Assembly: GCA_948467735.1 (NCBI GenBank)
Contig: CAOKFN010000024.1
Coordinates: 3,476-67,475 of the forward strand
Reading direction: 5' to 3'
Source of the DNA: an uncultured bacterium
GTDB taxonomy: Bacteria; Bacillota; Clostridia; Lachnospirales; Lachnospiraceae
DNA: 64,000 nt
Shown: positions 16,335 through 24,532 of the stretch, in pieces
Position numbering within the stretch: position 1 is the stretch's first letter
How the letters are laid out: each line of letters opens with the position of its first letter
The notes under the pieces: generated by a model
Seen by the model: the letters and a program-made list of their open reading frames with translations, nothing else
Told to the model about the DNA's origin: nothing
Database searches by the model: none
Position numbers and translations under genes: made by a program

Positions 16335-17462
16335 TTATTCAGCATCCTCCTGCGCCGAAATTGCCGCGTCAATATCCACGGGAACTTCGTCCTCCTCCGT
16401 ATCCGGAGCGGCCATTGCTTTGATGCTCAGAGAAATCTTGTGGTCTTCGCCGTTAAAGTCAACCACCTTCGCTGTCACTTCCTCGCCTACCTTCAATACA
16501 TCGTCCGGTTTATCCACATGCTCCTTGGAAATCTGGGATACATGAAGCAGGGCGTCTATGCCGGATTCCAGCTCGACGAATGCGCCGAAATCTGTCATTC
16601 TTGCCACCCTTCCGGTCACTATCTTACCTGTGGCATACTTTTCTGCGGCGTCCTTCCAAGGATTGGCGTCGTCAAATTTCAGAGACAGCGCAATCTTGTT
16701 TCCGTTAATTTCCTTAATCAGAACATTTAATTTCTCGCCGACCTTGAACACCTTCTTGGGATGCTCGATGCGTCCCCATGACATCTCGGAAATGTGAAGC
16801 AGGCCGTCGGCGCCGCCCAAATCCACAAATGCGCCGAATTCGGTGACGTTCTTCACAACGCCTTCCACCACATCGCCCTCATGGATTCTCTCAAAAAGCT
16901 CCTTCTGAAGTTCCGCTTTTCTGGCGGCGATCAGCTGTCTGCGGTCTCCGATGTATCTCCTCCTCTTAGGATTGTACTCGCTGATGACAAATTCTATTTC
17001 CTGACCGGCATACTTGCTTAAATCCTTCTCATAAGTATCCGAGACAAGGCTTGCAGGAATGAAAACTCTCATCTCCTCCACAATAACGCTCAAGCCGCCT
17101 TCCAATACCTGAGAGACCTTCGCCTTCAGCACTTCTTTATTATTGTATGCCTCTTCAATTCTCTTATTGCCTCTGTCTGCAGCCAGACGCTTATAAGTCA
17201 GCACTACCTGTCCTTCTCCGTCATTTACCTTCAAGACCTTTACTTCCATGGTATCTCCGACTTTCACCGCTGTCGTAAGGTCCACACTGGAATCATTGGT
17301 ATACTCGTTTTTGGCAAGAATACCATCCGACTTGTACCCGATGTTCAATACGATTTCATCCGGCTTGACATCGATGACCGTACCTTCGACTACCTCTCCT
17401 GAATGTATTGTCTTAAAAGAATTTGGATCCTCCAACATTTGTTCAAAAGTTAATTCTGACAT
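16335..17462 (-). CDS. S1 RNA-binding domain protein (RpsA-like)
   Basis: A 375-aa protein with four S1 repeats: about residues 19–90 ('GEVVEGTVIDVKPDEIVLNIG'), 105–170, 192–262 ('EGDVVEGVVKNVTEFGAFVDLGGADGLLHISEMSWG') and 277–348 ('TGKIVTGRVARMTDFGAFVELESGIDALLHVSQIS'). Repeats 3 and 4 are the most canonical. The acidic C-terminus is typical of the short Firmicutes S1 homologues. It overlaps the ispH end by 20 bp. In many Clostridia the two are fused in one polypeptide; here they are separate but coupled. It probably aids mRNA binding to ribosomes. Confidence 0.92.
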   Translation of the reverse strand: MSELTFEQMLEDPNSFKTIHSGEVVEGTVIDVKPDEIVLNIGYKSDGILAKNEYTNDSSVDLTTAVKVGDTMEVKVLKVNDGEGQVVLTYKRLAADRGNKRIEEAYNNKEVLKAKVSQVLEGGLSVIVEEMRVFIPASLVSDTYEKDLSKYAGQEIEFVISEYNPKRRRYIGDRRQLIAARKAELQKELFERIHEGDVVEGVVKNVTEFGAFVDLGGADGLLHISEMSWGRIEHPKKVFKVGEKLNVLIKEINGNKIALSLKFDDANPWKDAAEKYATGKIVTGRVARMTDFGAFVELESGIDALLHVSQISKEHVDKPDDVLKVGEEVTAKVVDFNGEDHKISLSIKAMAAPDTEEDEVPVDIDAAISAQEDAE

Positions 17463-18306
17463 AATTTTGAACCTCCTCGATTAATTTATTTGGGGTCGAA
17501 GCCCCCGCAGTAATACCCACCAGTCGAACAGCTTTAGGTAGTTCTAAATGCAAGTCATCCAGTGTCTGTATAAAATAGGTATTCGCACATTCCTCACTGC
17601 AGATTTCATAAAGCTTTCTTGTATTGGAGCTGTGCTTTCCTCCTATCACGATCATGACGTCAGCTTCCGACGCAAGTTCCCTGGCGGAACGCTGGCGTTC
17701 TTCCGTTGCGTTACATATAGTATTAGCCACAGTACTATTGTAACCTTTTTTTTCTAAAATTTCAACAATATTATAAAATTTCTTGTAGTTAAATGTCGTT
17801 TGAGCAACTATGCACAATTTTTTCCCGTCCAGAGGCTTAAATTCTTCCGCTTCCGCCAAATCTTCCAGCACTGTCACCGGCCCTGTACACCAGCCGATAA
17901 TCCCTTCCACCTCCGGATGTCCGGCGTTGCCGACTATGACGATATGGCTTCCCGCCCTGCTTTCCTGCTCCACCTTTTTCTGTATCCTTGCCACAAAAGG
18001 GCAGGTAGCGTCAATGCATTCCAGATGTTTCTCCTCAAGAATATGGTAAATTTCTTCCGGAACTCCGTGAGCGCGGATAATGACGCTTGCGGGCAGGGTA
18101 TGATTCTCCGAAAGCTCCAAAAGCTCCTCTTTCGATTCCAATACCCTGACGCCGTTGCGGGTCAGATCCTTTACCACTTCCTCATTATGCACAATAGGAC
18201 CATAAGTATAAATATTTTTCCCGTTTTTTATCTGTTCATACACAGTATCCACCGCGCGTTTTACGCCAAAACAGAAACCGGCATATTTCGCAAGCCTTAC
18301 TTCCAT
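17443..18306 (-). CDS. ispH: 4-hydroxy-3-methylbut-2-enyl diphosphate reductase
   Basis: A 287-aa iron–sulfur enzyme of the last MEP-pathway step, making IPP and DMAPP. Cluster-binding cysteines are in 'YAGFCFGVKRAVD', 'CIDATCPFV' and 'VANTICNATEERQ'. 'IRAHGVPEE', 'VIVGNAGHPEVEGIIGW', 'VAQTTFNYKKF' and 'VIGGKHSSNTRKLYEIC' are all conserved, and the length is normal. It sits between cmk (48 bp upstream) and the S1 gene (overlapping), an arrangement common in Clostridia. Confidence 0.97.
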   Translation of the reverse strand: MEVRLAKYAGFCFGVKRAVDTVYEQIKNGKNIYTYGPIVHNEEVVKDLTRNGVRVLESKEELLELSENHTLPASVIIRAHGVPEEIYHILEEKHLECIDATCPFVARIQKKVEQESRAGSHIVIVGNAGHPEVEGIIGWCTGPVTVLEDLAEAEEFKPLDGKKLCIVAQTTFNYKKFYNIVEILEKKGYNSTVANTICNATEERQRSARELASEADVMIVIGGKHSSNTRKLYEICSEECANTYFIQTLDDLHLELPKAVRLVGITAGASTPNKLIEEVQNYVRINF

Positions 18307-18354
18307 ATCATCCTCTCCCGCCGCTTTTTGTCATAAGGGCTTCTCGTTTCTCCG

Positions 18355-19026
18355 TCAAATACCGCGGCTCTGCCTGCACATTTGGGAGATGGCGGATATC
18401 ACCTCTTCCACCGGCATATCCGACGTATCAACCAAAACGGCGTCCGGCGCCTGCCTTAAGGGAGATTCCTCCCGATGCATGTCCCGATAATCCCGTTCCT
18501 CGATATCCGCCTGAATTTTGTCTAAATCCCCTGCTTCTCCTTTTGCCGCAAGCTCGTCATATCTCCTCTTTGCGCGCACCCTGCTTGTGGCAGTCAGATA
18601 TATCTTAAGCCGGGCGTCCGGCAGAACGCAGGTGCCGATATCCCGGCCGTCCATGATGCAGTCGCTCTTCGACGCAAGCTCCTTTTGCAGCTCCACCAGT
18701 TTCTTTCGCACCTCCGGTATGGGGCTGATTACGGAAGCCGCTCTTCCCACTTCCTCCGTCCGAAGAAGTCCGTTTACATTTTCACCGTTTAAGAGCACTA
18801 CCTGCTCGCCATTTTCGTAGCATATGGTAATATCCGCCTGTCCGCAGCTTTCGATAATCTTTTCGGAATCCGTCAGAGGCACCTGCCTGCGCAGCATGAA
18901 CAGCGCCATAGCGCGATACATCGCTCCCGTATCCACATATATCAGATTCATCTCTTTTGCCACCGCTTTTGCAATGGTGCTTTTGCCCGCTCCCGCAGGC
19001 CCGTCAACCGCCACGTTAAAACTCAT
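18355..19026 (-). CDS. cmk: Cytidylate kinase
   Basis: A 223-aa kinase that phosphorylates CMP and dCMP. The start at 19026 has GGAGGAGG 7 nt upstream; a longer frame lies inside the upstream gene. 'VAVDGPAGAGKSTIAKAVAK' is the P-loop, 'LIYVDTGAMYRAMALF' and 'CIMDGRDIGTCVLPDARLKIYLTA' are family signatures, and 'RDYRDMHREESPLRQAPDAVLVDTS' closes the nucleotide site. It overlaps the flavoprotein gene upstream by 11 bp. Confidence 0.97.
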   Translation of the reverse strand: MSFNVAVDGPAGAGKSTIAKAVAKEMNLIYVDTGAMYRAMALFMLRRQVPLTDSEKIIESCGQADITICYENGEQVVLLNGENVNGLLRTEEVGRAASVISPIPEVRKKLVELQKELASKSDCIMDGRDIGTCVLPDARLKIYLTATSRVRAKRRYDELAAKGEAGDLDKIQADIEERDYRDMHREESPLRQAPDAVLVDTSDMPVEEVISAISQMCRQSRGI

Positions 19027-20467
19027 CGTTATACCTCCTCCGGTTCTGCATCCGCCCTTTACTATCCTTGCTGCAGAGAGGGATTGTCGGTTCCGTTTCG
19101 GATTCATCCGCTTTCGAGACTCCCGTCCCTTCGTGTCCGGAAGGCTCTTTACGCCGCGAAGGGCCGCTGCCCGCCAAATGTCCGGTGGACCATGCAATCT
19201 GCAGGTTGAAGCCTCCGGTCATTGCGTCCAAATCCAGCACTTCTCCCGCAAAATACAATCCCGCAGCCTTCTTCGACTCCATTGTGGACGGATTGACGTC
19301 CTTCAAATCAATTCCTCCTCTGGTGATGACCGCCTCCTCAAATCCCCGCAGGCCCGAAACCGTGAGCGGAAGGCGTTTTATCAGTTCTCCCAGCCTTTTT
19401 CTCTCTTCTTTGGTGATTTCATTCACCTTTTTATCCGGCCGGATTCCCGAAAGCCCAATCATCACAGGAATCAGCTTCGCAGGAAACAGTCCCCCCAGCG
19501 CGTTTTTGAACTGTTTGTTCTGATTTTCCTCGAAATCCCGAAGCAGGCGTTTGTCAAGCTGTTCCGTATCAAGAGCCGGCTTTAAATCTATGAAAAGCTT
19601 TGTCTCATTTCCGCCTTTTTTGCCTGCTTTTTGATAATAATAGCTGCTGGCGGAAAGGACCAGCGGCCCGCTGACCCCAAAATGGGTGAAGAGCATTTCT
19701 CCAAAGCCTTTATATAATTCCGCTTCCTCCCGACACATTTTCAAAGAGACGTTTTTGAGTGTCAGGCCCGTCAGAGCGCCGCACCATTCTTCCTTGATGT
19801 TCATGGGCACAAGCGCGGGTACACATTCCGAAATCTTATGTCCGGTCTCTGCGGCGAAACGATATCCGTCCCCCGTAGAGCCCGTGGAGGGATAAGAAAG
19901 CCCTCCGGTACAGACGATGCATCTGTCCGCAGGCAGCACCTTTCCGTTCGCCAGCCGGACGCCCACAACCCTCTTATTGGCAGCCGGGCCTTTTCCTCCC
20001 GTTTTTTTGCCGGCCGCATCGACGGATGGAGCGCCGTCTTCCCCGACATTTTCCTCTACCAGCAGTTCCTTTACTTCCGTATTCAGCAGAATTTCCACCC
20101 GCCTCTTTTCCAGCTCCCGTCGAAAAGCGGCGATCACATCCGAGGAATGATCCGATACAGGAAATACCCTGCCGCCCCGTTCCGTTTTCAAACGACACCC
20201 CGCCTGTTCCAAGAAATCCATTACCGCCCCATTGTCAAAATGCGAAAAGGCGCTGTAGAGAAATCTGCCGTCCGCACATATATTCCTAAAAAATGTCTCC
20301 CTATCCGCGGCATTGGTCACATTGCATCTGCCTTTTCCGGTCAGAAAGAGCTTCTTGCCCAGTTTTTCATTTTTCTCTATCAAACATACTTTGTCGCCGC
20401 AGCCGGCCGCAGCCACGGCCGCCATCATGCCCGCCGCGCCGCCTCCCACGATTACCACTCTGCTCAA
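19016..20467 (-). CDS. BaiN/HI0933-like FAD-dependent oxidoreductase
   Basis: About 483 aa. I choose a TTG start at 20467 because GGAGGAGG lies right before it and the protein then opens directly with the FAD-binding 'SRVVIVGGGAAGMMAAV'. Further motifs: 'LIEKNEKLGKKLFLTGKGRCNVTN', 'VCTGGLSYPSTGSTGDGY', and the C-terminal 'AAGLYFAGEVLDLDAMTGGFNLQIAWSTGHLAG'. The family includes BaiN, implicated in gut bile-acid metabolism, but most members have no proven role. A charged tail of about 45 residues after the last motif is not usual and may just be read-through into cmk. Confidence 0.9.
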   Translation of the reverse strand: MSRVVIVGGGAAGMMAAVAAAGCGDKVCLIEKNEKLGKKLFLTGKGRCNVTNAADRETFFRNICADGRFLYSAFSHFDNGAVMDFLEQAGCRLKTERGGRVFPVSDHSSDVIAAFRRELEKRRVEILLNTEVKELLVEENVGEDGAPSVDAAGKKTGGKGPAANKRVVGVRLANGKVLPADRCIVCTGGLSYPSTGSTGDGYRFAAETGHKISECVPALVPMNIKEEWCGALTGLTLKNVSLKMCREEAELYKGFGEMLFTHFGVSGPLVLSASSYYYQKAGKKGGNETKLFIDLKPALDTEQLDKRLLRDFEENQNKQFKNALGGLFPAKLIPVMIGLSGIRPDKKVNEITKEERKRLGELIKRLPLTVSGLRGFEEAVITRGGIDLKDVNPSTMESKKAAGLYFAGEVLDLDAMTGGFNLQIAWSTGHLAGSGPSRRKEPSGHEGTGVSKADESETEPTIPLCSKDSKGRMQNRRRYNDEF

Positions 20468-20525
20468 GTCCCTCCTCCTTTCCAAATGTTTTCGGCAAAA
20501 ATCCATATAAGCGAAAAGAAGCACC

Positions 20526-20545
20526 GCCGCAGTAAAAACTGCGGC
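20526..20545 (-). terminator. Short hairpin downstream of the decarboxylase operon
   Basis: GCCGCAGT, AAAA loop, ACTGCGGC: a perfect 8-bp stem about 120 bp after the oadA-like stop. On the minus strand it is followed only by a broken T/C run, so it is at best a weak terminator before the BaiN-like gene. Confidence 0.4.
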
Positions 20546-20663
20546 TAAGTACTCCTTTGTGTCAAAGCATGGCAAGCTATGAAGGAGTCCGGCAGCCCTC
20601 CTCTCGCCGAATTATTGCCGGAAAACCGCTCAATTTCTCCTTCTCCCTATCCTGTCAGGAGAT

Positions 20664-22091
20664 TTAAACGGGATAAGCTCCGTTCTTGGTATCCGCCTGA
20701 GTCATATCCACCTTGTCCTGCTGTGCCTGACGATACTTGAAGAAATCCGTGGCAACCTGCGGGAACAGCGCATAGCTCAGTACATCCTCATCCTGCTGTT
20801 TCCATTCGCTCATCTCGGATTCCAGCTTGCTCATCTCGTTTTCCAGCATATCCGCATAACGGCAGGTAATTCTGGTCTCGCCCGGAATAACCTTATCGAT
20901 GATTTCCTGATTCATCGGCTTCACCGTCTGGCCGTATTCGCCGCGCAGCACTGCCTTTGTCTCCTTGGTGGCCATCTTATATCTCTCGCCCATCAGCACG
21001 TTAAACACTGCCTGCGTGCCTACAATCTGGGAAGAAGGCGTCACCAGAGGCGGCTCGCCTAAATCCTTGCGGACCTCGGGAATTTCCTTCAGCACATCGT
21101 AATATTTATCCTCTGCGTTCTGCTCCTTCAGCTGGCTCACCATGTTGGAAAGCATGCCGCCGGGCACCTGATACAAGAGGGTCTTGATATCCACGCCCAT
21201 CACCTTGGGATTCAGCAGGCCGCTCTTCAAGCACTCATCCCTGTAAGGACGGAAGTAATCCGCGATTTCCGCCAGAAGGTTCTGGTCGAAGCCGGTGTCG
21301 TAAGGCGTGCCCCGGAAGGTCTCCACCATCACCTCCGTGGCGGGCTGGGAGGTTCCCATTGCGAAAGGACTCATGGCGGTGTCAATCACATCCACCCCTG
21401 CTTCCACCGCTTTCATGTAAGTCATGCTTGCCACGCCGGAAGTATAATGGGTGTGAAGCTGAATGGGAAGCTTGGTTGCGCTCTTCATGGCCGCAATCAG
21501 CTCGGAAGCCTTATAAGGCACCAGAAGGCCGGCCATATCCTTGATACAGATGGAATCCGCGCCCATTTCCTCAATTTTCTTGGCGGTGCTGGTCCAGTAT
21601 TCCAAGGTATACGCGTCTCCCAAGGTATAGGACAGGGCAACCTGCGCATGGCCTCTGCCCTCCTGCTTCTTCATTCTGTTGGTTGCGTTAACCGCTTCCT
21701 GCAGGTTGCGCAGGTCGTTCAGACAATCGAAAATACGGATAATATCAATGCCGTTTGCAATGGATTTCTGCACAAAGGCATCCACCACATCGTCCGCATA
21801 GGGTCTGTATCCCAGAATGTTCTGTCCGCGGAACAGCATCTGAAGCTTTGTATTCTTGAATCTGTCCCTCAGCTTCCGAAGTCTGTCCCAAGGGTCTTCC
21901 TTCAGGAAACGCAGGGATGCGTCAAAGGTGGCACCGCCCCAGCATTCTACCGAATGATATCCCACCTTATCCATCTTTTCCGCGATGGGAAGCATAAATT
22001 CGGTGGGCATTCTCGTAGCAATCAATGACTGATGCGCGTCACGCAGTATCGTTTCCGTAATTTTAATCGGTTTTTTTGCTTGTTCTGACAT
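20664..22091 (-). CDS. oadA: Oxaloacetate decarboxylase alpha / pyruvate carboxylase subunit B-like carboxyltransferase
   Basis: A 475-aa protein. The HMGL-like TIM barrel carries 'ITETILRDAHQSLIATRM' (metal and substrate residues), 'ECWGGATFDASLRFL', 'MLFRGQNILGYRPYADDVV', 'ICIKDMAGLL' and the metal site 'LPIQLHTHYTSGVA'; the PYC_OADA region follows (about residue 300 on). It stops without the fused biotinyl domain, which is supplied by a separate carrier gene in the operon. This is the subunit type that moves carboxyl between biotin and pyruvate/oxaloacetate. Its combination with an MmdA-type subunit is discussed among the findings. Confidence 0.93.
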   Translation of the reverse strand: MSEQAKKPIKITETILRDAHQSLIATRMPTEFMLPIAEKMDKVGYHSVECWGGATFDASLRFLKEDPWDRLRKLRDRFKNTKLQMLFRGQNILGYRPYADDVVDAFVQKSIANGIDIIRIFDCLNDLRNLQEAVNATNRMKKQEGRGHAQVALSYTLGDAYTLEYWTSTAKKIEEMGADSICIKDMAGLLVPYKASELIAAMKSATKLPIQLHTHYTSGVASMTYMKAVEAGVDVIDTAMSPFAMGTSQPATEVMVETFRGTPYDTGFDQNLLAEIADYFRPYRDECLKSGLLNPKVMGVDIKTLLYQVPGGMLSNMVSQLKEQNAEDKYYDVLKEIPEVRKDLGEPPLVTPSSQIVGTQAVFNVLMGERYKMATKETKAVLRGEYGQTVKPMNQEIIDKVIPGETRITCRYADMLENEMSKLESEMSEWKQQDEDVLSYALFPQVATDFFKYRQAQQDKVDMTQADTKNGAYPV

Positions 22092-22121
22092 TTACGAATC
22101 TCCTCCATTTAGAATTATTCA

Positions 22122-23273
22122 TTAAAACACACCAAAGATTGCCATGAACGTACCTGCCGCAACGGCGGTTCCGATAACGCCGGCCACATTAGGTCCCATA
22201 GCATGCATCAGCAGGAAGTTGGTAGGATCCGCCTCCGCGCCCACCTTCTGGGAAACACGGGCCGCCATGGGAACGGCGGATACGCCTGCGGAACCAATCA
22301 GCGGATTTATCTTGCCATGGGTCGCAACGCACATAATCTTGCCGAACAAAACCCCCGCGGCCGTACCGAACATAAACGCAATCAGTCCCAGCGCCACAAT
22401 CTTCAAAGTATCCAGATTCAGGAAGGCTTCCGCGCTGGTGGTAGCGCCCACGGAAGTACCCAGCAGAATCACCACGATATACATCATGGCATTGGAGGCC
22501 GTCTCCGTCAGCTGACGCACAACCCCCGACTCGCGGAACAGGTTGCCCAGCATCAGCATGCCCACCAGCGGCGCCGTGGTAGGAAGAATCAGGCATACCA
22601 CAATGGTGACAATAATAGGGAAGAGAATCTTCTCCAGTTTGGAAACCGGACGAAGCTGGCCCATCTTAATTTTTCTCTCCTTCTCCGTGGTCAAAAGCTT
22701 CATAATGGGAGGCTGGATAATGGGTACCAGCGACATATAGGAGTACGCTGCCACCGCAATGGGCCCCAGAATCGCCGTCTGCCCCAGCTTGCTGGCAAGG
22801 AAAATGGAAGTCGGGCCGTCGGCGCCGCCGATAATGGAAATCGCCGCCGCAGCCATGTCGTTGAAGCCAAGGGCAATGGCGCCAAAATACGCGGCAAAGA
22901 TGCCGAACTGCGCCGCCGCCCCCAGCAGAAAGCTCTTGGGATTGGCGATCAGAGGGCCGAAATCCGTCATGGCGCCCACGCCCATAAAAATCAGAGAGGG
23001 CAGGATTGCCAACTCATCCAGTTTATAGAAATAATACAGAAGGCCCCCCGCACCGTTTGCGGCGTCCTCTGCATGGAGCATGATGTCGGGATAAATATTC
23101 ACCAACAGCATACCGAAGGCTATGGGAGTCAGAAGCAAAGGCTCAAACTCATGCCGGATAGCCAGATAAAGGAAAAAACACGCAACCAAGATCATCAGAT
23201 AGTTTCCCCATGTGAGGTTAAAAAACGCCGTCTGATGAATCAGGTTGTTTAGCGTAGAAGCTATATATTCCAT
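22122..23273 (-). CDS. oadB: Na+-translocating decarboxylase beta subunit
   Basis: A 383-aa polytopic membrane protein with about nine to eleven hydrophobic segments. It decarboxylates carboxybiotin and exports Na+. Key motif: 'AISIIGGADGPTSIFLASKL', whose aspartate is essential in the family. Also conserved are 'FMGVGAMTDFGPLIANPKSFLLGAAAQ', 'IIQPPIMKLLTTEKER', and 'GKINPLIGSAGVSAVPMAARV' with 'LMHAMGPNVAGVIGTAVAAG' near the end. It sits between the biotin carrier gene and oadA. Confidence 0.97.
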   Translation of the reverse strand: MEYIASTLNNLIHQTAFFNLTWGNYLMILVACFFLYLAIRHEFEPLLLTPIAFGMLLVNIYPDIMLHAEDAANGAGGLLYYFYKLDELAILPSLIFMGVGAMTDFGPLIANPKSFLLGAAAQFGIFAAYFGAIALGFNDMAAAAISIIGGADGPTSIFLASKLGQTAILGPIAVAAYSYMSLVPIIQPPIMKLLTTEKERKIKMGQLRPVSKLEKILFPIIVTIVVCLILPTTAPLVGMLMLGNLFRESGVVRQLTETASNAMMYIVVILLGTSVGATTSAEAFLNLDTLKIVALGLIAFMFGTAAGVLFGKIMCVATHGKINPLIGSAGVSAVPMAARVSQKVGAEADPTNFLLMHAMGPNVAGVIGTAVAAGTFMAIFGVF

Positions 23274-23316
23274 TTGTTGACCTCCTGTTGTGTGTAATCC
23301 GCAAATACACTTCCTT

Positions 23317-23700
23317 CTACTTCAAGGTAGCAAGCACGGCGCCTGCTTCCACAGCATCGCCAACAGCCACATCAACACTTGCAACAGTACCGTCCTGAGG
23401 CGCCACAACAGGGATTTCCATCTTCATGGCCTCGATAATCACAACGGCGTCGCCCCTCTTCACGGCGTCGCCCACCTTCTTCTCAAGCTTGAATACCTTT
23501 CCTGCTGCGCCCGCTTCTATTTTAATGCTTCCCGCACCGCCTGCGGATGCCGCTGCCGCGGGAGCCTTTGCAGGCGCCGCTTTGGGAGCGGCCTTGGGAG
23601 CCGCGGGAGCCTTTGCCGCCGCAGGCGCGCCCGTGGATGCGCCCTCTTCCACAACTACATCATATACATTTCCATTGACCGTAATGGTATAATTTTTCAT
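23317..23700 (-). CDS. Biotin carboxyl carrier protein of the decarboxylase
   Basis: A 127-aa carrier. The N-terminus ('YTITVNGNVYDVVVEEG') leads into an Ala/Pro-rich flexible linker (about residues 25–58) and a biotinyl domain whose acceptor lysine is in 'VVIIEAMKMEIPVVAPQDG'. It shuttles the carboxyl group between the carboxyltransferase subunits and the membrane pump. The linker's low-complexity GC-rich coding stands out from its neighbours but is normal for such carriers. Confidence 0.96.
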   Translation of the reverse strand: MKNYTITVNGNVYDVVVEEGASTGAPAAAKAPAAPKAAPKAAPAKAPAAAASAGGAGSIKIEAGAAGKVFKLEKKVGDAVKRGDAVVIIEAMKMEIPVVAPQDGTVASVDVAVGDAVEAGAVLATLK

Positions 23701-23721
23701 TTTATTATCCTCCTAAACCTT

Positions 23722-24516
23722 CTATCTTCTTCTAATGGAACGCACTACAAATCCGTCCGCGGACGCGGTGCTTTCATATGCGGCAATCGCCGCCGCAATC
23801 ACCGCAGCCAGCTCGGAATCATCCTCTTCTTCCACTGCCGCTTCCTGCTCTTCAATCCGGGCCATGGCATTGTCGATGCCCTCCGCCTGTGCAGGGCCTT
23901 CCTTCGCCGCCTTTTTCTTCGCCGCATTCTCCTGAATCTTCGGAATAATTCTGAAACAGGAAATAATCAGGCTGATCAGAATCAATACGATAAACACGGT
24001 ACCCATGCCGATCAAAGTATTCAGCGCCGCTCTCGCCATCAGCTCGCCCATGGTTGACACGGGGTTCAGAGCGGCGGATTCCAGCCGGAAAAACTGATCA
24101 TTGGACAAAATAATCTCTGCCGTCGCGTTCTTCTTCTCTCCCGTGACCTCTACTTCCACGATAATCTGCTTGCCGCTGATACGGGCGCTGGTTCCGGTGG
24201 TTCCGGTAATCATCCCCATGGATGAAGCGGCGGAATGGAAAGACTCAATTCCTGTGGAAAAAGCGTATCCGTCCACCAAAAGCCCCGTATCCTGCCCTAT
24301 CATGGTCTCGATTTCTTCCATGGTATATTCATCATATATCGAAGCATTCTCGTCGCTCATCAAATTAGAATACATATCGAGGACGATACGTTCCGCAAGC
24401 CATTTCGCGTATTCCACCTTCTGCTGCTCATATTCTGTCAGCGGTTCCTCGCTTCCGCAGGCGGTCATTCCGAAGATACAGGCAATCATACAAATCAAAG
24501 CCAAAAATTTCTTCAT
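23722..24516 (-). CDS. OadG-like small membrane subunit with lipoprotein signal
   Basis: About 264 aa from the start at 24516, ATG before KKFLAL. The N-terminus is a lipoprotein signal with lipobox 'FGMTACGS'. A hydrophilic external domain of about 130 residues follows, with a second hydrophobic segment near residues 165–190 ('LIGMGTVFIVLILISLIISCF') that matches OadG/gamma subunits. The tail is Ala/Glu-rich, ending 'VVRSIRRR'. Classical OadG is a short single-span subunit that helps assemble the complex; the external lipid-anchored domain is an elaboration seen in Firmicutes. It lies 16 bp after the carboxyltransferase gene. Confidence 0.8.
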   Translation of the reverse strand: MKKFLALICMIACIFGMTACGSEEPLTEYEQQKVEYAKWLAERIVLDMYSNLMSDENASIYDEYTMEEIETMIGQDTGLLVDGYAFSTGIESFHSAASSMGMITGTTGTSARISGKQIIVEVEVTGEKKNATAEIILSNDQFFRLESAALNPVSTMGELMARAALNTLIGMGTVFIVLILISLIISCFRIIPKIQENAAKKKAAKEGPAQAEGIDNAMARIEEQEAAVEEEDDSELAAVIAAAIAAYESTASADGFVVRSIRRR

Positions 24517-24532
24517 GTTATAATCACCCTTT

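Noticed and set aside
22203..23252. A 349-codon open frame on the plus strand
   Set aside because: Antisense shadow of oadB; very Arg/His/Gln-rich, no start signal.
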